Shown: one piece after another, positions 47,036 to 60,300 of the stretch
Position numbering within the stretch: the stretch's first letter is position 1
Layout of the letters: each line of letters starts with the position of its first letter
NCBI GenBank assembly: GCA_949358305.1
Contig: OX442323.1
Location: 7,192,001 to 7,256,000, forward strand
Direction: 5' to 3'
Length of the DNA: 64,000 nucleotides
Source: Strigamia acuminata
Lineage: Eukaryota; Arthropoda; Chilopoda; Geophilomorpha; Linotaeniidae
Position numbers and translations under genes: made by a program
Notes under the pieces: model-generated
What the model was told of the DNA's origin: nothing
What the model saw: only the letters and a program-made list of their open reading frames with translations
Databases searched by the model: none

Positions 47036-49428
47036 ATGGAGGCGAGGCATCTGAGTTGCTGTTTTCGTTTGTTCCGTTCTCCAATGGCATCCAGAAGATC
47101 CGGATTGAGTTTGTTGAGTTTTAAAAGAAACCTACAGAATCATTTATCCCCACACGAAAAATACATCGCGAAAAAATCGCGCCATTATGGACAACCGGTT
47201 TCATCCACCCATCCACATCTCATTTCCGAAGGACAAGTAAATTTAATTCAAAAAAATAAATCAAATAAAAATTTAATTTAATTAATTAAAAATCTTCGTA
47301 GGTTACGCCAGGCTTAACGAAGGAAGAATTCGAGCTACGCCGGACCCGACTGATGGACTCAATAGCCAAATGCAACGTCCAAGCGAACGAAAAAGTGAAA
47401 TGCGACAATCACCTCGTCGTGATTCCATCCGCCACCAAGACGTACATGTCGGAAAAAATCCCGTACATTTTCCACCAAAACACGGATTTCCTGTACACCA
47501 CCGGTTTCCAGGAACCCGACAGCGTACTCGTCCTCCAATCGCTCGCCGACAAACGTCTCCCGACCCACAAATCGTCGATATTCGTCCAAAAACGCGAGCC
47601 GGAAACCGAACTGTGGGACGGGCCGAGAAGTGGCGCGGACGGCGCGTTAAATCTACTCGGGGTCAACGAATCGCGCGAAATGGACGCTTTCGAGCACTAT
47701 TTAGATCAATTTCTAGAAACGAAAAAACGTTTCGTGCTGTGGTTCGACTTCTACAACTGTCCGAACCCGAAAATCCACAAAATAATGAAGAAATTCGTCG
47801 ACAAAAGCTTCAAATTCTCGTGCGAATCGCCACGTCCGCTTCTGCAGTCGTTGCGACTCATTAAATCGAGTTCGGAAATCGCCCTGATGAAACAGAGCTG
47901 CGAAATCGCATCGGACGCGTTCGTGCAAGTGATGCGCTTCTCCAACGAGGCCGAAAAATGCAACGAGAACGATCTGCACGCGAGAATGGAGTACGAATGT
48001 CGCATCCGCGGAGCCAAATACTTGGCGTATCCGCCGGTAGTTGCTGGTGGGAACCGCGCCAACATAATTCATTATATTAATAATAACCAGGTGATATTAC
48101 CTAAGCAACTGGTGTTGATGGATGCTGGATGTTACTTGCACGGGTACATCAGTGATATCACGAGGACGTGGCCAATAGGAGGGAAATACAGCTCGGCGCA
48201 GCGCGCTTTGTATCAAGCGACTTTGGCTCTTCAGCAGCAGCTTTTGGGGTTGTGTGAGCAGAGGATTTCGCTGGATAAAATGCACGTTTGTTTTACGAAA
48301 ATGTTGGGCGAGAAATTAAAGGAGTTGGGACTCATTTCGGGTCAATTAACCGAAGCGGAAGCTTATCAGGTGATTGTTTTATTGTGGTTTTGAAATAACT
48401 GAGTGATATAAATTGCAATTTTTACGTCAAAAAATGTCAAAAATGCAATTTTTACGACAAAAAAATGTCAAAAATGCAATTTTTACGTCAAAAAATGTCA
48501 AAAATGCAATTTTTACGTCAAAAAAATGTCAAATGCAATTTTTAGGTAAAAACAAAATGTCAAAAATGCAATTTTTACGTCAAAAAATGTCAAAAATGCA
48601 ATTTTTACGTCAAAAAAATGTCAAATGCAATTTTTAGGTAAAAACAAAATGTCAAAAATGCAATTTTTATGTCAAAAATGCAATTTTTTTGTCAAAAATG
48701 CAATTTTTTACGTCAAAAATGCAATTTTTTACGTCAAAAATGCAATTTTTTACGTCAAAAATGCAATTTTTTACGTCAAAAATGCAACTTTTTACGTCAA
48801 AAATGCAATTTTTTACGTCAAAAATGCAATTTTTTACGTCAAAAATGCAATTTTTTACGTCAAAAATGCAATTTTTTACGTCAAAAATGCAACTTTTTAC
48901 GTCAAAAATGCAATTTTTTACGTCAAAAATGCAATTTTTTACGTCAAAAATGCAATTTTTTACGTCAAAAATGCAATTTTTTACGTCAAAAATGCATTTT
49001 TTTACGTCAAAAATGCAACTTTTTACGTCAAAAATGCATTTTTTTTCGTCAAAATTCAATTTTCTTGTTTACTTATTTATTTTTAAGGCTGCGCAAGAGT
49101 TTTGTCCGCATCACGTGTCGCATTATTTGGGGATGGACGTGCACGATTCTGCGACGATCCCTAGGAGTTTGTCCCTGCAAAGTGGAATGGTGTTTACCAT
49201 TGAACCCGGTAATTGTTATTTGTCAGTATTCGATTGATTGGTTTGATTTTCAACATTATATTTCTAGGTATTTATGTGAATGAGAATAATACGAGGGTTC
49301 CCGAAGAGTTCCGCGGAATCGGCATTCGCATCGAGGATAACATTGTAATGACCGACAACGGTCCTTTGGTTTTGTCCGAAAAATGTCCGAAAAATATCGA
49401 TCAAATCGAATCGATTCTATCCACATAA
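47036..49428 (+). CDS. XPNPEP3: Xaa-Pro aminopeptidase 3 (mitochondrial)
   Basis: Metallopeptidase of family M24B that removes an N-terminal residue preceding proline; XPNPEP3/Icp55 acts on mitochondrial proteins. Four exons: 47036-47236, 47302-48369, 49088-49208, 49268-49428 (TAA); 516 residues. The N-terminus is Arg/Ser/Leu-rich with no acidic residues beyond Glu2 (mitochondrial targeting type). [18 protein letters not shown] and [20 protein letters not shown] match the AMP_N domain. Metal ligands are visible: Asp in LMDAGC, Asp in [11 protein letters not shown], His in [13 protein letters not shown], Glu in FTIEPG and Glu in [11 protein letters not shown]. Length agrees with the human protein (507). 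Intron 2 is filled by a minisatellite. Confidence 0.93.
48410..49060. repeat. Minisatellite in XPNPEP3 intron 2
   Basis: Roughly thirty units of ACGTCAAAAATGCAATTTTT-type sequence. The left part (48410-48660) has longer, higher-order units and the right part a regular 21-bp unit. 21 being a multiple of three, long frames occur in several registers on both strands and are not genes. Confidence 0.9.
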
Positions 49429-50575
49429 CGATATTTTTTTGTAATTTTTTTAAATTAATTAATTAATTAAATCAATTTGTATTTTTGTCTTAATTCCAAT
49501 TTGCGAGTAATTCTTTGTCCTTTATTCCAAAATGTAAATACATTAAATGGAAACGTCACAAAAGCGTAATTGCAAACTGCAAGAAAAATCATAGAAAAAA
49601 ATTTGCAGAAAATTTGCAGAAAAAAAGCGTTTGTTTTTAAGTTACGAAAAAACTGCAAGAGTTGGAAAATACGGAAGGCGGAATTGGTATGTCCATACAT
49701 GAGCAATTTGAGACCTGCATTGGAAGATTTGAGTCATTTGACATTAAAAACACTCAGCTACAATCACACATACATCAAATATCGTATATTAACGTTATAC
49801 TTTTATAAATAAATAAGTTATTTAGTATTTGGGTCAATGTTTGGAGCCATTTAAGTCCTAAAAATATTTTTTTTCATATCAAAATTATGTCACTCGTTTG
49901 CAAATATTAGAAATCAAGCACTTGGATCAAGCAAAAAGCACCAGTGTGTCGTCAATTTTCGTCACCCACACGTAAGGCAATTTAAACACAAGATATGTTG
50001 ATAAATACGTGCGGAATGTCGTCACAAACGATCAAAATTTCGTCCAAAACCGTAAAATTCATCGTTAAAATGCGAATTTCGTTAGAAAAATCCGTTATAT
50101 CAATATTTATACGGTATAAATAGTTCGTTGTAACAATATTCCGCTTATAATGCGTGATTTTAAGCACTTTGATCGTATATAAACAGCTGGAATATGTGAA
50201 AAGGCAAATTAGTACAAGCTGACATTTTATCATGTATCGTTCCATGTAAATCCTATTATCAAAAAAAACTTGAAAAATTAAAAAACTAAAAAAGAATAAT
50301 TTATATATACGGTATATAAAAACTGTCTAGAAAATATGAACATTTTAAAATTTAAAAACAGAAAGAAGTAAACAATAAATTGTGTAAATAGAACTTGAAA
50401 ACTGCTGCTTCCATCAGACCATATTTGACACTAAACACTCAACTTGGGTCACTACGTCACCAAAACACTACGAGAGAGTGGATAAAGTAGTTAAATGCAT
50501 CACTAGTAGACACTATCAGATAAAAGTCACGGTCACGAACGATCAATAACCATAAAAATACATTCCAAAAAGTCC
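49429..50575. other. Convergent 3' spacer
   Basis: Between the stops of XPNPEP3 (+) and the doublecortin-like kinase (-). AT-rich with AATAAA near 49808. No coding exon or clear element was recognised. Confidence 0.5.
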
Positions 50576-53500
50576 TTAAAACGTTTCGCTATCATCTTTG
50601 TAATGATTTCCATTGCCATTGACGTTGTGCACCGAGTTGTTGGTTGACGGGGAAGAATCACCCGATTGAGTAGAACGTCGAGAAGGAAAATATTGTTGAC
50701 CTTTATCCAATGCCGTGGACTAATACATTGAAAAAGGCAAATAATGTCAAGTATACACGTGTAAATAGGGCTACGCACTTTTTAGATGCAAAAATGCATA
50801 TTTTAGACATAGATATGTATGTTTTAGATATAAAATGCATATTTTATGTATAAAAATTGACATTTTAGGCACAAAAATGCTTGTTTTAGATATAAAATGC
50901 ATATTTTAGACACAAAAATGCATATTTCAGGCATAAAAATGCATATTTCAGGCATAAAAATGCATATGTCAGGCATAAAAATGCATATTTTACGCATAAA
51001 AATTGACATTTTAGGCACAAAAATGCATGTTTTAGATATAAAATGCATATTTTAAACACAAATATGCAATTTTAAACACAAATATGCAATTTTAAACACA
51101 AATATGCAATTTTAAACACAAATATGCAATTTTAGACCCAAATATGCAATTTTAGACCCAAATATGCAATTTCAGACCCAAATAAGCAATTTCAGACCCA
51201 AATATGCAAATTTTAGATGTTAAAAATGCATATTTTTAGTACTACAGTCAATTTATCAGATTAAACAATCAATTATTGTGTTTAAAAATGCATTTTCATG
51301 TGCATGATTGACGTTTTTACACAAAAAACGTGCAACTACACCAGTGCACAACTCCGTAAATAAATAAAAATAAAAAAGCATTATCTGCCAAAGCAAAAAT
51401 AATAAACTAATTTCCACACACAGCCTTCAGGAAGCAACAGCAAAATAATAAACAAATGCATTTCACCACATCTGTGTCAACAATTCAGTGTAAACTCGTA
51501 AACAAACATGTAAATATTTAAAAATTACATATTTCATCAATAATATTTATTTATTTATAAATTTATACTTTTTTTTTCCTTTTTAAGTCGTCGAAGACTA
51601 GACACAGCTGATTATGCAGAACTCCATGCAATAAACAAAACCAAAACAAACAAAAAAATACAAAGCGATAACAAAGCTTTTGCCATAAAAATAATAACAA
51701 ATTCAAAAACAATGAATGAAAACTAAAAAATAAATTATACAAAAAAAAAAAAAAAAAATCTTAACTCCAACTATATATTACAAGACATTTAGCGGCCATA
51801 CTCATTTCTTTAAAAATATAATATATTAAATTTGTACAATCACGAAAAAGAAAAAGAAAAAATTATAAAGACAATTTGGTGGACAAACGTCAACTACTTA
51901 CGGCAACCAAAGCAATGCCGGCCGACTTGGATGAGGTTTTTGGTTTAGTGTCAAAATATACGCCCAATTCGTGCGAAACCGTCTCGTGCATGTCGTTATC
52001 CAAAGCTGTGTCATCCTGAATTATAAAAAAAAAACAACAAAATGAAATTGATCCAAAAAAAATTAATTATAAACCCTTACTTACGGCCACCCAAGGATGC
52101 GAGATGGTTTGCAACGCCGAAAAACGCCTGGCTACATCGACTTGTAACAAATTCACGATCAATTCCTATTGAAAACGAACAAAAATCGTCATTTCCACGC
52201 AAATTTGTCGACAAAAATCAATACTTTGGCCGAGTTGGACACGTCGTCCCAATAAGGCGACGTGAATTCGTAACGTCCGGCCAAAATTTGGTCGAAAAGT
52301 TCGTCCTGGTTGTTGGTTTGACTGACAAACGGTGGGAACCCGCACAGGAGAATGTACATGATCACACCAGTGGCCCACATGTCCACTTTTCGTCCGTACC
52401 CGGTTTCGGCGAGGATTTCGGGCGCCACGTAAGTCGGGGTGCCGCAAACGGTGTATAGTAATTCGTGAGATTCGTTGATTTCGACCGCGAGGCCGAAATC
52501 GCCTAATTTTAATGATTTGCATCCGTTTTCGTCGTCAAAAACCTGAAATAAAACGTTTTTGTCGGTTAAATCGTGACATTTTCGAAGGATTTGTGGATTT
52601 ACGAGTAAATTTTCCGGTTTAATGTCCCGATGAACGATTTTTCGTGAATGTAGGTACGCGAGGGCACTCGCCAAGTTGTTAATCATCTTGCTCGCATCAC
52701 GTTCGGTGTATTTCGTTGCTCCGGCGATGGCGTCGAATAGATCGCCGCCTTTTAGAAGTTCCATTACCAAATAAAGTTCGTTGTCCAGGTCGTATTCTTC
52801 CAGCAGCATAACGATATTCGAATGGTGGACACGTCGCAGTATTGAGACCTCGTTTTCAATCATTTGTTCCTTTTTTGATTAAAAAATTATTAATTTTTCA
52901 TTTAAAATTAAATTAAATTAAGAAATTTTACTTTTCCCTTGCATTTTGTTTTGTCTATTATTTTTAAAGCGAATTCTTTTCTCGTTTTCCTGTGAAATAA
53001 TTAGAAGTAAGTAAAAAATTCAATATATTTTTGGATTTAATATATTTACTTGTCAATACATTCCCTCACAACGGCGAAATTTCCATCTCCAATTATTTTT
53101 CCCACGTCGTAGTTCTTGGAAATGTCGGCAGGGAAATTGTGTGTTAGCGTTAAATGTCCGTTTTGAAATTTCACCTGACCCTATTATATATTTATTTTAA
53201 TAAATTTAATAATAATTTTAACTATTACTATTTTTTTACTGGAGATTTCGATCTGCTTTTCCGATGAAGTTTTGGCGATGTGTTTGTGTAGTAAACCTCG
53301 CCATTGAAATCTGCCAACAAAAATACCCGGATTTCAACATGGCGTCAAATTCAAATGAACAACGATCACTACACATTACCGTTTTCGTTCTCAAAACACG
53401 GCGAAAATTGTCTTCCTCTCAATTTAGCCGACATTTTCGTACTTCTTTGCATGATTGGGCTCTTCGAGCACGGTGTTAATGATTTACACTCTAGAAAAAA

Positions 53501-54934
53501 ACCAAAAAACCAAAATCAAAACACGTCGAAAACGTTCACGCCATCTCGCGACAAAAACCTCAACTAAACCAAATCAAACCCTACCAAACATGATTCATTA
53601 ATTTATTAATATTCCAAACACCCGACAACAATTCCTCAAAAACAACAATTAGATTCCCACCTAACAACACCAACAAAACCAACCCCTCGACAAAAAACCA
53701 AAAACCCGAATTAAAAAATCAACTCCAACCACCACACAACATCCGACTTGCAGCAAGCCCCGTGACTCACACAGGATAACCTGCACACTAAAACTTGTCA
53801 TCATGTAGGAAAAAAATTTCTTACGAAATGAAAGTGAGATGATGAAGCGTAATTTATGATACTGTCCGGTGACTTATAAATTGCAAAAATTCTGATCACT
53901 TCCAGATGACATTTCAAACTCAAAACAAACAACAATGGGAGCCGTTCAGCCTCCAACTCATCCCCTACCGTCAGAATCCAGATCAAAATCATCATGGCTG
54001 TACTTCTCCGGCCCGTACGCAATAAAAATCGAATCGTCGTTGAAAAAATCCGCCAAACAGTTGACCTAAACAAAAACAAAATGAAAAATCACAACTCCAG
54101 ATACATTTTTAACGTCTTTCTCCCCATTAGATGATTTTTGTAGCAGAAATTCCAATTCCAGCACAGTTGTGAATCGAGAATTCCAATTCCAGCACAGTTG
54201 TGAATGGACAATTCCAATTCCAGTACAGTTGTGAATTTTTAGTTTTAACTCACCGGTTTTCCGTCGAGCGTGAAAATCTTCTTGACGATCCCGCTGTCCA
54301 ACTTGATGGCTTCGGTGATGTCGCCTAAAACCTGACCGAACGAGTGCGCCGTCTTTTTATTCAACAAAATCCTGACCGCCTTCCTCGGTTTAATGCCATT
54401 GCGAATGACAGTGACCAATTTGGGCCGAATAAACTCCTTTTCCTCCTGATTATTCATCTCGAGCTTCAAACTGCCCGAACTTTTGTTCTTACACGAATTC
54501 CACTGCGGCGCATCGGTCTTCCCGTAGTCCAGTTTCTTCACGGCTTCGGTCGAGCTGCAGACGTACGCTTCGCCCTCTTCCAACTGATCCAAATCGGTGA
54601 TTTTCTTTCCGTCGACCGTGAAAATGAATCGCACTCCTTTGGGTAAATTCGCTTGGTCCACCAAGCTCTTTGTCAGTTCTTCCAGCAGCGATTCGATGCT
54701 GCGAAAGCGCTCGTTGGACACGGCGTAGACGACGCCCTTGAAGAATCTGTCGCCGTTTCTATAAAAACGGACCTTTTTGGCCTTTTTCTCGGTGCTCAGT
54801 TTGAACAGGCTCGTCCGCATGAGGCAGCCGTGAGCGCTGTGCGTAGGACTGAACCGCCCGCTGCGGCATTTCGGTCGGTCTTCTCTTCGATTCACTGAAC
54901 TGGAGAAGTGCTCGTCGAAACCGTTCTCGGCCAT
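50576..54934 (-). CDS. Doublecortin-like kinase
   Basis: Microtubule-associated Ser/Thr kinase (DCLK/zyg-8 family). Ten exons: 54934-54254, 54065-53969, 53310-53240, 53180-53050, 52989-52932, 52869-52603, 52542-52225, 52165-52085, 52015-51902, 50719-50576 (TAA); 653 residues, all phases matching. First doublecortin repeat from [15 protein letters not shown] to EGEAYVC (about 54-130); second from [10 protein letters not shown] to [13 protein letters not shown] (about 175-255), split by an intron at [14 protein letters not shown] Ser/Lys linker ([11 protein letters not shown]) follows. Kinase: IGDGNFAVV loop, FALKIID lysine, NEVSILRRV glutamate, [27 protein letters not shown], ending HPWVA. C-terminus has [17 protein letters not shown], like vertebrate DCLK1. 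Start ATG 54934 is the first in the open exon; a 5' UTR exon may lie upstream. Confidence 0.93.
50780..51240. repeat. Minisatellite in last DCLK intron
   Basis: Units of about 20-22 bp on the core AAAATGCATATTTTAGACA, changing at 51050-51210 into a regular 20-bp unit, AAACACAAATATGCAATTTT. The core resembles the array at 23580-23800. Confidence 0.85.
54148..54240. repeat. 31-bp repeat, three copies
   Basis: Three tandem copies beginning AATTCCAATTCCAGCACAGT (54148, 54179, 54210) in the first DCLK intron. Near-perfect; short and recent. Confidence 0.9.
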
Positions 54935-57326
54935 TTCGCTACGACGAGAAATAACAATGGTGGTGGATTATATGCACTGATAAATTAATTCTTGGTTTGG
55001 TTGACCTTTTTTTAATTTTTTTTTTTTTTTTTTTTTTTTTTTGGATTTATTAAATTGGTGGTGCCATTTTGGATTGGGACTAACATCAGTTTATTCAATT
55101 GAGTTAATTGTATTTTTTTTTTCGTTCAATTTGGGGATGTTTAGGGTCGTGTATTGGACTTAGGATGTAAAAATAGTAATTTTGTTGAATGTTTTGTAGA
55201 AAAATCGGGTCTGGATCAATAATTTTTGAATGTTTTCAAGAAAATCTCAATGTCAGGTCCAAATTTTGAATATTTTCAACAAAATTTCAATTTTGGGTCT
55301 AAAATTTCTCTATTTTTGAATATTTTCAACAAAATCTCAATTTCAAGTCTAAAATTTCTATATTTTTGAATAATTCTGACAAAATCTCAATTTCAGGTCC
55401 AAAATTTCTATATTTTTGAATATTTCTAACAAAATCTCAATGTCAGGTCCAAATTTTGACTATTTTCAACAAAATTTCAATTTTGGGTGCAAAACTTCTA
55501 TATTTTTGAATATTTATAATAAAACTTCAATTTCACGTCCAAAATTTCTATATTTTTGAATATTTCTAACAAAATGTCAATTTCACGCCCAAAATTTCTA
55601 TATTTTTAAATATTTCTAACAAAATGTCAATTTAAGGTAAAAAATTTCTATATTTTTGAATATTTCTAACAAAATGTCAATTTCAGGTCCAAAATTTCTA
55701 AATTTTTGTCAATTTCTAACAAAATCTCAATTTCAGGTCCAAAATTTCTATATTTTTGAATAATTCTAACAAAATCTCAATTTCAGATCCAAATTTTCTA
55801 CATTTTTGACTATTTCTAACAAAATCTCAAATCCAGGTACAAAATTTCTATATTTTTGTCTATTTCTAACAAAATCTCAATTTCAGGTCCCAAATATCTA
55901 TATTTTTGAATATTTCAAACAAAATCTCCATTTCACGTCCAAAATTTCTATATTTTTGAACATTTCTAACAAAATCTCAATATTAGCTCCAAAATGTTCA
56001 TCATTCTTATTATTAAACCTAAATAATTCAATCCACTCCATACCTTTAGCCCTGATATGAATTTTGAAGGCAAACACAGGCTGATATGCACATCACAGCA
56101 ACAGGCAGCAAACTAAACAGAAGGGAATCCCTCTTGCTGCTTTTAAGCATTAGCCCTGGTGACTCATCGCCATCAGCATCACCACAGACAAATCCACTTT
56201 GCGCCTGGGCAATAAGCACTGAGTGTTTAACCTAAGCCCATCTAATTTCTTATAATTAAACTTAATTTTTAAACACTCCTTTGTTCTCTCTCCCAAACTA
56301 CGATTTTCCATTACCGAAATAAATAATTCCGTTTCATAGGCTTAAAACGGCGCACACTAACTTCAACCCGTTAACGGTGCTCCGCATATTTTCCTTTCAA
56401 TTTCACGCCGTTTATACCAATAACCTCCTCAACACTAATTTACGACGTTAATTTGACGAATTAAATAAATTATTAAATAAATGCCATTTTATGTACATCA
56501 GTTCGTGTTTTTTTTTGCTCTTGGGAGTTTATCCCACCGGTCAATTTTCATCAATTTTTTAAATTTCGACCGTTGGATCGGTCGTATTTAGGGTTTTAAC
56601 GCGGGTTAAGGTACTCACGTTTTTTTTAGGTGCGTTGTACGAAGAAATTGATGTGAAATCTCCAAGAAAAGATCATTTAAAATTACCTTGTGCACACAAT
56701 CGTTGGCAGACAGCTTTATTTTCCATCCATCGCGCACTGTGCTGCGCATGATATCATCGGAAATTACGTAACCGAATCACCATTTCTGGCTACCCGACAA
56801 CTCAAAATTCTCCTTAAATGCCCGTTTCGATCGATTTTCCTCACAATTTCTCCATAAAAATCCTCAATCTTACTCCAGAAACGAACCCCGAAGTTAAAAT
56901 TACCATTACCAAGAAATAAAAACATTGAAAAGATTGAAAATATTAAAAACAAATTCAAAATACGACACCAAACGATCGCCCGCCATCTGTGAACAAAAAA
57001 TGCAAAAAGAAAATGGACTCCCAAAAATAAAATGACAAAATGATTTCAAATTTTATTGTCCTCAATAGATAGATGATAGTGCATCATGATACGCTTAATT
57101 ACAATTTAACAGAAGTAAAAGTATTATCAAACTTTACTACGGACCAACATCAGGTACCATACAGAAGATAGATGTAAAAAAAAACAAAAACAAAAAAAAA
57201 TCAGTATAAACCAATCAAATAAAAGGCACCAGTTATACATTAAACAAAACATTATCAAATTAATTTAATGTATCATACAGAATTTTAAATTTTAAAGACC
57301 AAAAAAATTAAACAAATAAATCACTA
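54935..57326. other. Spacer between DCLK and the MGA-like gene
   Basis: Upstream of DCLK on the - strand; holds a T tract at 55010-55042, the minisatellite at 55190-56000 and AT-rich DNA. 56040-56260 is less AT-rich and could contain a DCLK 5' UTR exon; no clear splice pair was fixed. 57030-57326 is the probable 3' UTR of the MGA-like gene. Confidence 0.4.
55190..56000. repeat. About 54-bp degenerate minisatellite
   Basis: About fourteen imperfect units combining ATTTCTATATTTTTGAATAT, TTCTAACAAAATCTCAATTT and CAGGTCCAAA. Divergence between units is higher than in the 20-bp arrays, so it is older. Confidence 0.85.
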
Positions 57327-60300
57327 CTAACTGTCAGCCCAAAATTCGGCCTCCGAGATCGTCGAACAACCGACAATCTTCGGCAATTCCACGCAACTCT
57401 CCGTCTGATTGCCCACCAACAAGACGGACGACGAATTGCTCTGACTACTCAACAAATTCGTCAACGCAGCCGCGTCGTTGAACTGTAAAACGACATTCTG
57501 TCCAATAGGAATGCTTGAAACTGCGTTCAAACGAACACCAACTGAGCTATTGTTCGCGGCAGTGCTTGTAGATTTCAATTCATTGTCAATTATTGTTTCC
57601 TGAGTCATCGTTTCGGGCACATCGTCGTCCACTTCGGCGTACATCAACAAACCCGGCGTCTCCTCGGACCCGAAGCTGCAATCGCCTTCCACGGTCATTA
57701 TAAGATCGGTTTCTTCCACACTTTCGTTTAATACTGAAAATAAATTACAAAAATTACAAAAATTACAAAAATTAATTATTTATTTTGTTTAATACTAAAA
57801 AAAAAAAATTAAAACAATAAAAATAAATTATTTCCCGTGAAAAATAAATTATTTCCCGTGAAAAATAAATTATTTCCCGTGAAAAATAAATTATTTCCCG
57901 TGAAAAATAAATTATTTCCCGTGAAAAATAAATTATTTCCCGTGAAAAATAAATTATTTCCCGTGAAAAATAAATTATTTCCCGTGAAAAATAAATTATT
58001 TCCCGTGAAAAATAAATTATTTCCCGTGAAAAATAAATTATTTCCCGTGAAAAATAAATTATTTCCCATGAAAAATAAATTATTTCCCGTAAAAAATAAA
58101 TTATTTCTTTCGTTTAATACTGAAAAAAAATTAAAACAAGAAAAATAAATTATTTCCCGTAAAAAATAAATTATTTCCCGTAAAAAATAAATTATTTCCC
58201 GCGAAAAATAAATTATTTCCCGTGAAAAATAAATTATTTCTTTCGTTTAATACTGAAAATAAATTATTTCCCGTGAAAAATAAATTATTTCCCGTAAAAT
58301 ATAAATTATTTTCCGTGAAAAATAAATTATTTATTTCGTTTAATACTGAAAATAAATTATTTTTGTTAAAAAAAAATTAAAAAAACAAAAATAAATAATT
58401 TCCCGTAAAACTCCGTTGTAATTTTACGTATTTTACGTACAATTATCGTCATTCCCCTCGTTACTGTTCTCAGATTCCGATAGAGATGGCTTGGCGCTCG
58501 ACCGGTCGCTGCTGTCGCTTTCGCTGCTCGCATTCAAAACTCTTCTCTTCCCATTATTACTCTTTGCCAGAATCTGCCAAACAAACAACAAATAAATAAA
58601 AATAAAAATAAAAATTATTATTATTTTTACTTCGGGTTCGCTTTGGGTCTCCAGCAATTTCTGTCTGTCGGCTCTGGACTTGCGGCACTCTTGGAGCCCT
58701 TCGGTCAGCTTCCGCACCGCCTCGTCTCGCTTCGCTTCGGGTACGTCTTCAAAAAAAAATATATATATAAATATATTTCATAATTAGAATTTTTCAAAAA
58801 AATACCTTTCAATAGATCTCTGTAACGACGAAACAACGAGTATCTTTTATTAATCAGCACCAACTTAACTCTCTCCATGACAGTCACGTCACTTTCCAAT
58901 TGCCGAATGCATTTCACCGCCTGTTTCCCAAACAAATTAAAATAAACAAACAAACAAATTAATTAACTACACTAAAACTCACGTTTGAGAGTAATTTCGG
59001 TTTGTTGAAATATTTGCTATTCCATCCTCCCGGATACTGGCTCTCCAAAATGGTGCCCAACCGCTCCAGTTGATTATACTCGCCCTTTCGCCGGGTCCGT
59101 TCTCGTTCTCGGTGCAATTTCGAGCACTCCCGCTCCATATTCAACTCCAACTTTCGTCTATACGCCAAATTAACAACATCCGGCGGAAGATACTTCGGAT
59201 CAATCCCAGATTTACCTAAAAAAAAAAAAAAAAAAAATTATATTTTTTAAAATTAATTATTTCTTTATAAAAAAAAAAAAATTACCTTTCGCCTTTGCAT
59301 TCTTATCGACCCATCTCTTAGTCGGCCTCGCCACGACCTTCTTCGCCCTAACCTCCGACGCCTTATTCTTCGTGATCCTACTCCCGCTAATCGTCAACCG
59401 ACTAAACCGATGATCATCCCCCAACGAAATCCTCTTATCAGCCACCTTATAATTAATATTCGCCGACCCCACATACTTCGCCGGCTCCATCACCTGACAA
59501 ACACAATCCAACAAATCGCTCACCACGGCCCGCACTTCCCCATCCACGTCCTTCGCCGCTCTCGGCCGACTCTCCTGCACCAACTCGCGGAAAATATTCG
59601 GCAAAATCTTATCAAACGGCCCCACAAACACGTGCGTCGAGCAATCCACGATGGGATAAATATTAAACTGCGGCGTCTCCAAATCCCTCGACGTCCTCAC
59701 CTCCGCCCGGATGAAATCCGCCACGGTGAAGCTCACGGGCGCGCTCACGGGCGCCTCGGTGCTCTTCGCGAGCGCCACGGCGTACTTCAAATTCTCGTTG
59801 GCGATCACGTAGCCGATGATCTTCTCCACCGCCTGTCGGCCGCACAGCTTGGCGTACATCGTCTGGAACAGCGACTTGTCCACGGCGCCGCCCGACGGCG
59901 CTTTCTGCTGAAGATTCAAGGTCATCAACATGTCCTTGGCCCCGTCGGGGGTCAAATTGCGACCCAAGCTCTGCGCATCTTCAGTAGAATGCATCACGTT
60001 CGGGCTGTTGTTCATACGCAGTCCGATGAACCGCAAACTCGACTTCCCCTTCCCGATCTCGCCCATCGTCAGCAGCGCTCTCGCGTTCGTCTCCTTCGGG
60101 ATCGCGAGCGACACCTTCCCGTTCACTATCGTCGTGCCGCACGGCAAAACGTGCGGCGACTTGCCGACCTTCACGCCGCACTTGTCCGCGCCCGCTCGCC
60201 CCGCCGCCGCCGACTCGTGCACCGGCGACACCTTCGGAATGTGTCCCTTCAAATTCACGATCCTGATCGGCGGAACCCGCGGCGGCTCCGCCACCCTCGG

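Noticed and set aside
48625-49283. Several overlapping frames of 130-204 residues with repeated MQFFTSK or NAIFYVK motifs
   Set aside because: They are all readings of the 21-bp intronic minisatellite, which is open in many registers.
57809-58148. Frames with repeated NNLFFTG or KNKLFPV motifs
   Set aside because: Readings of a 21-bp intronic minisatellite.
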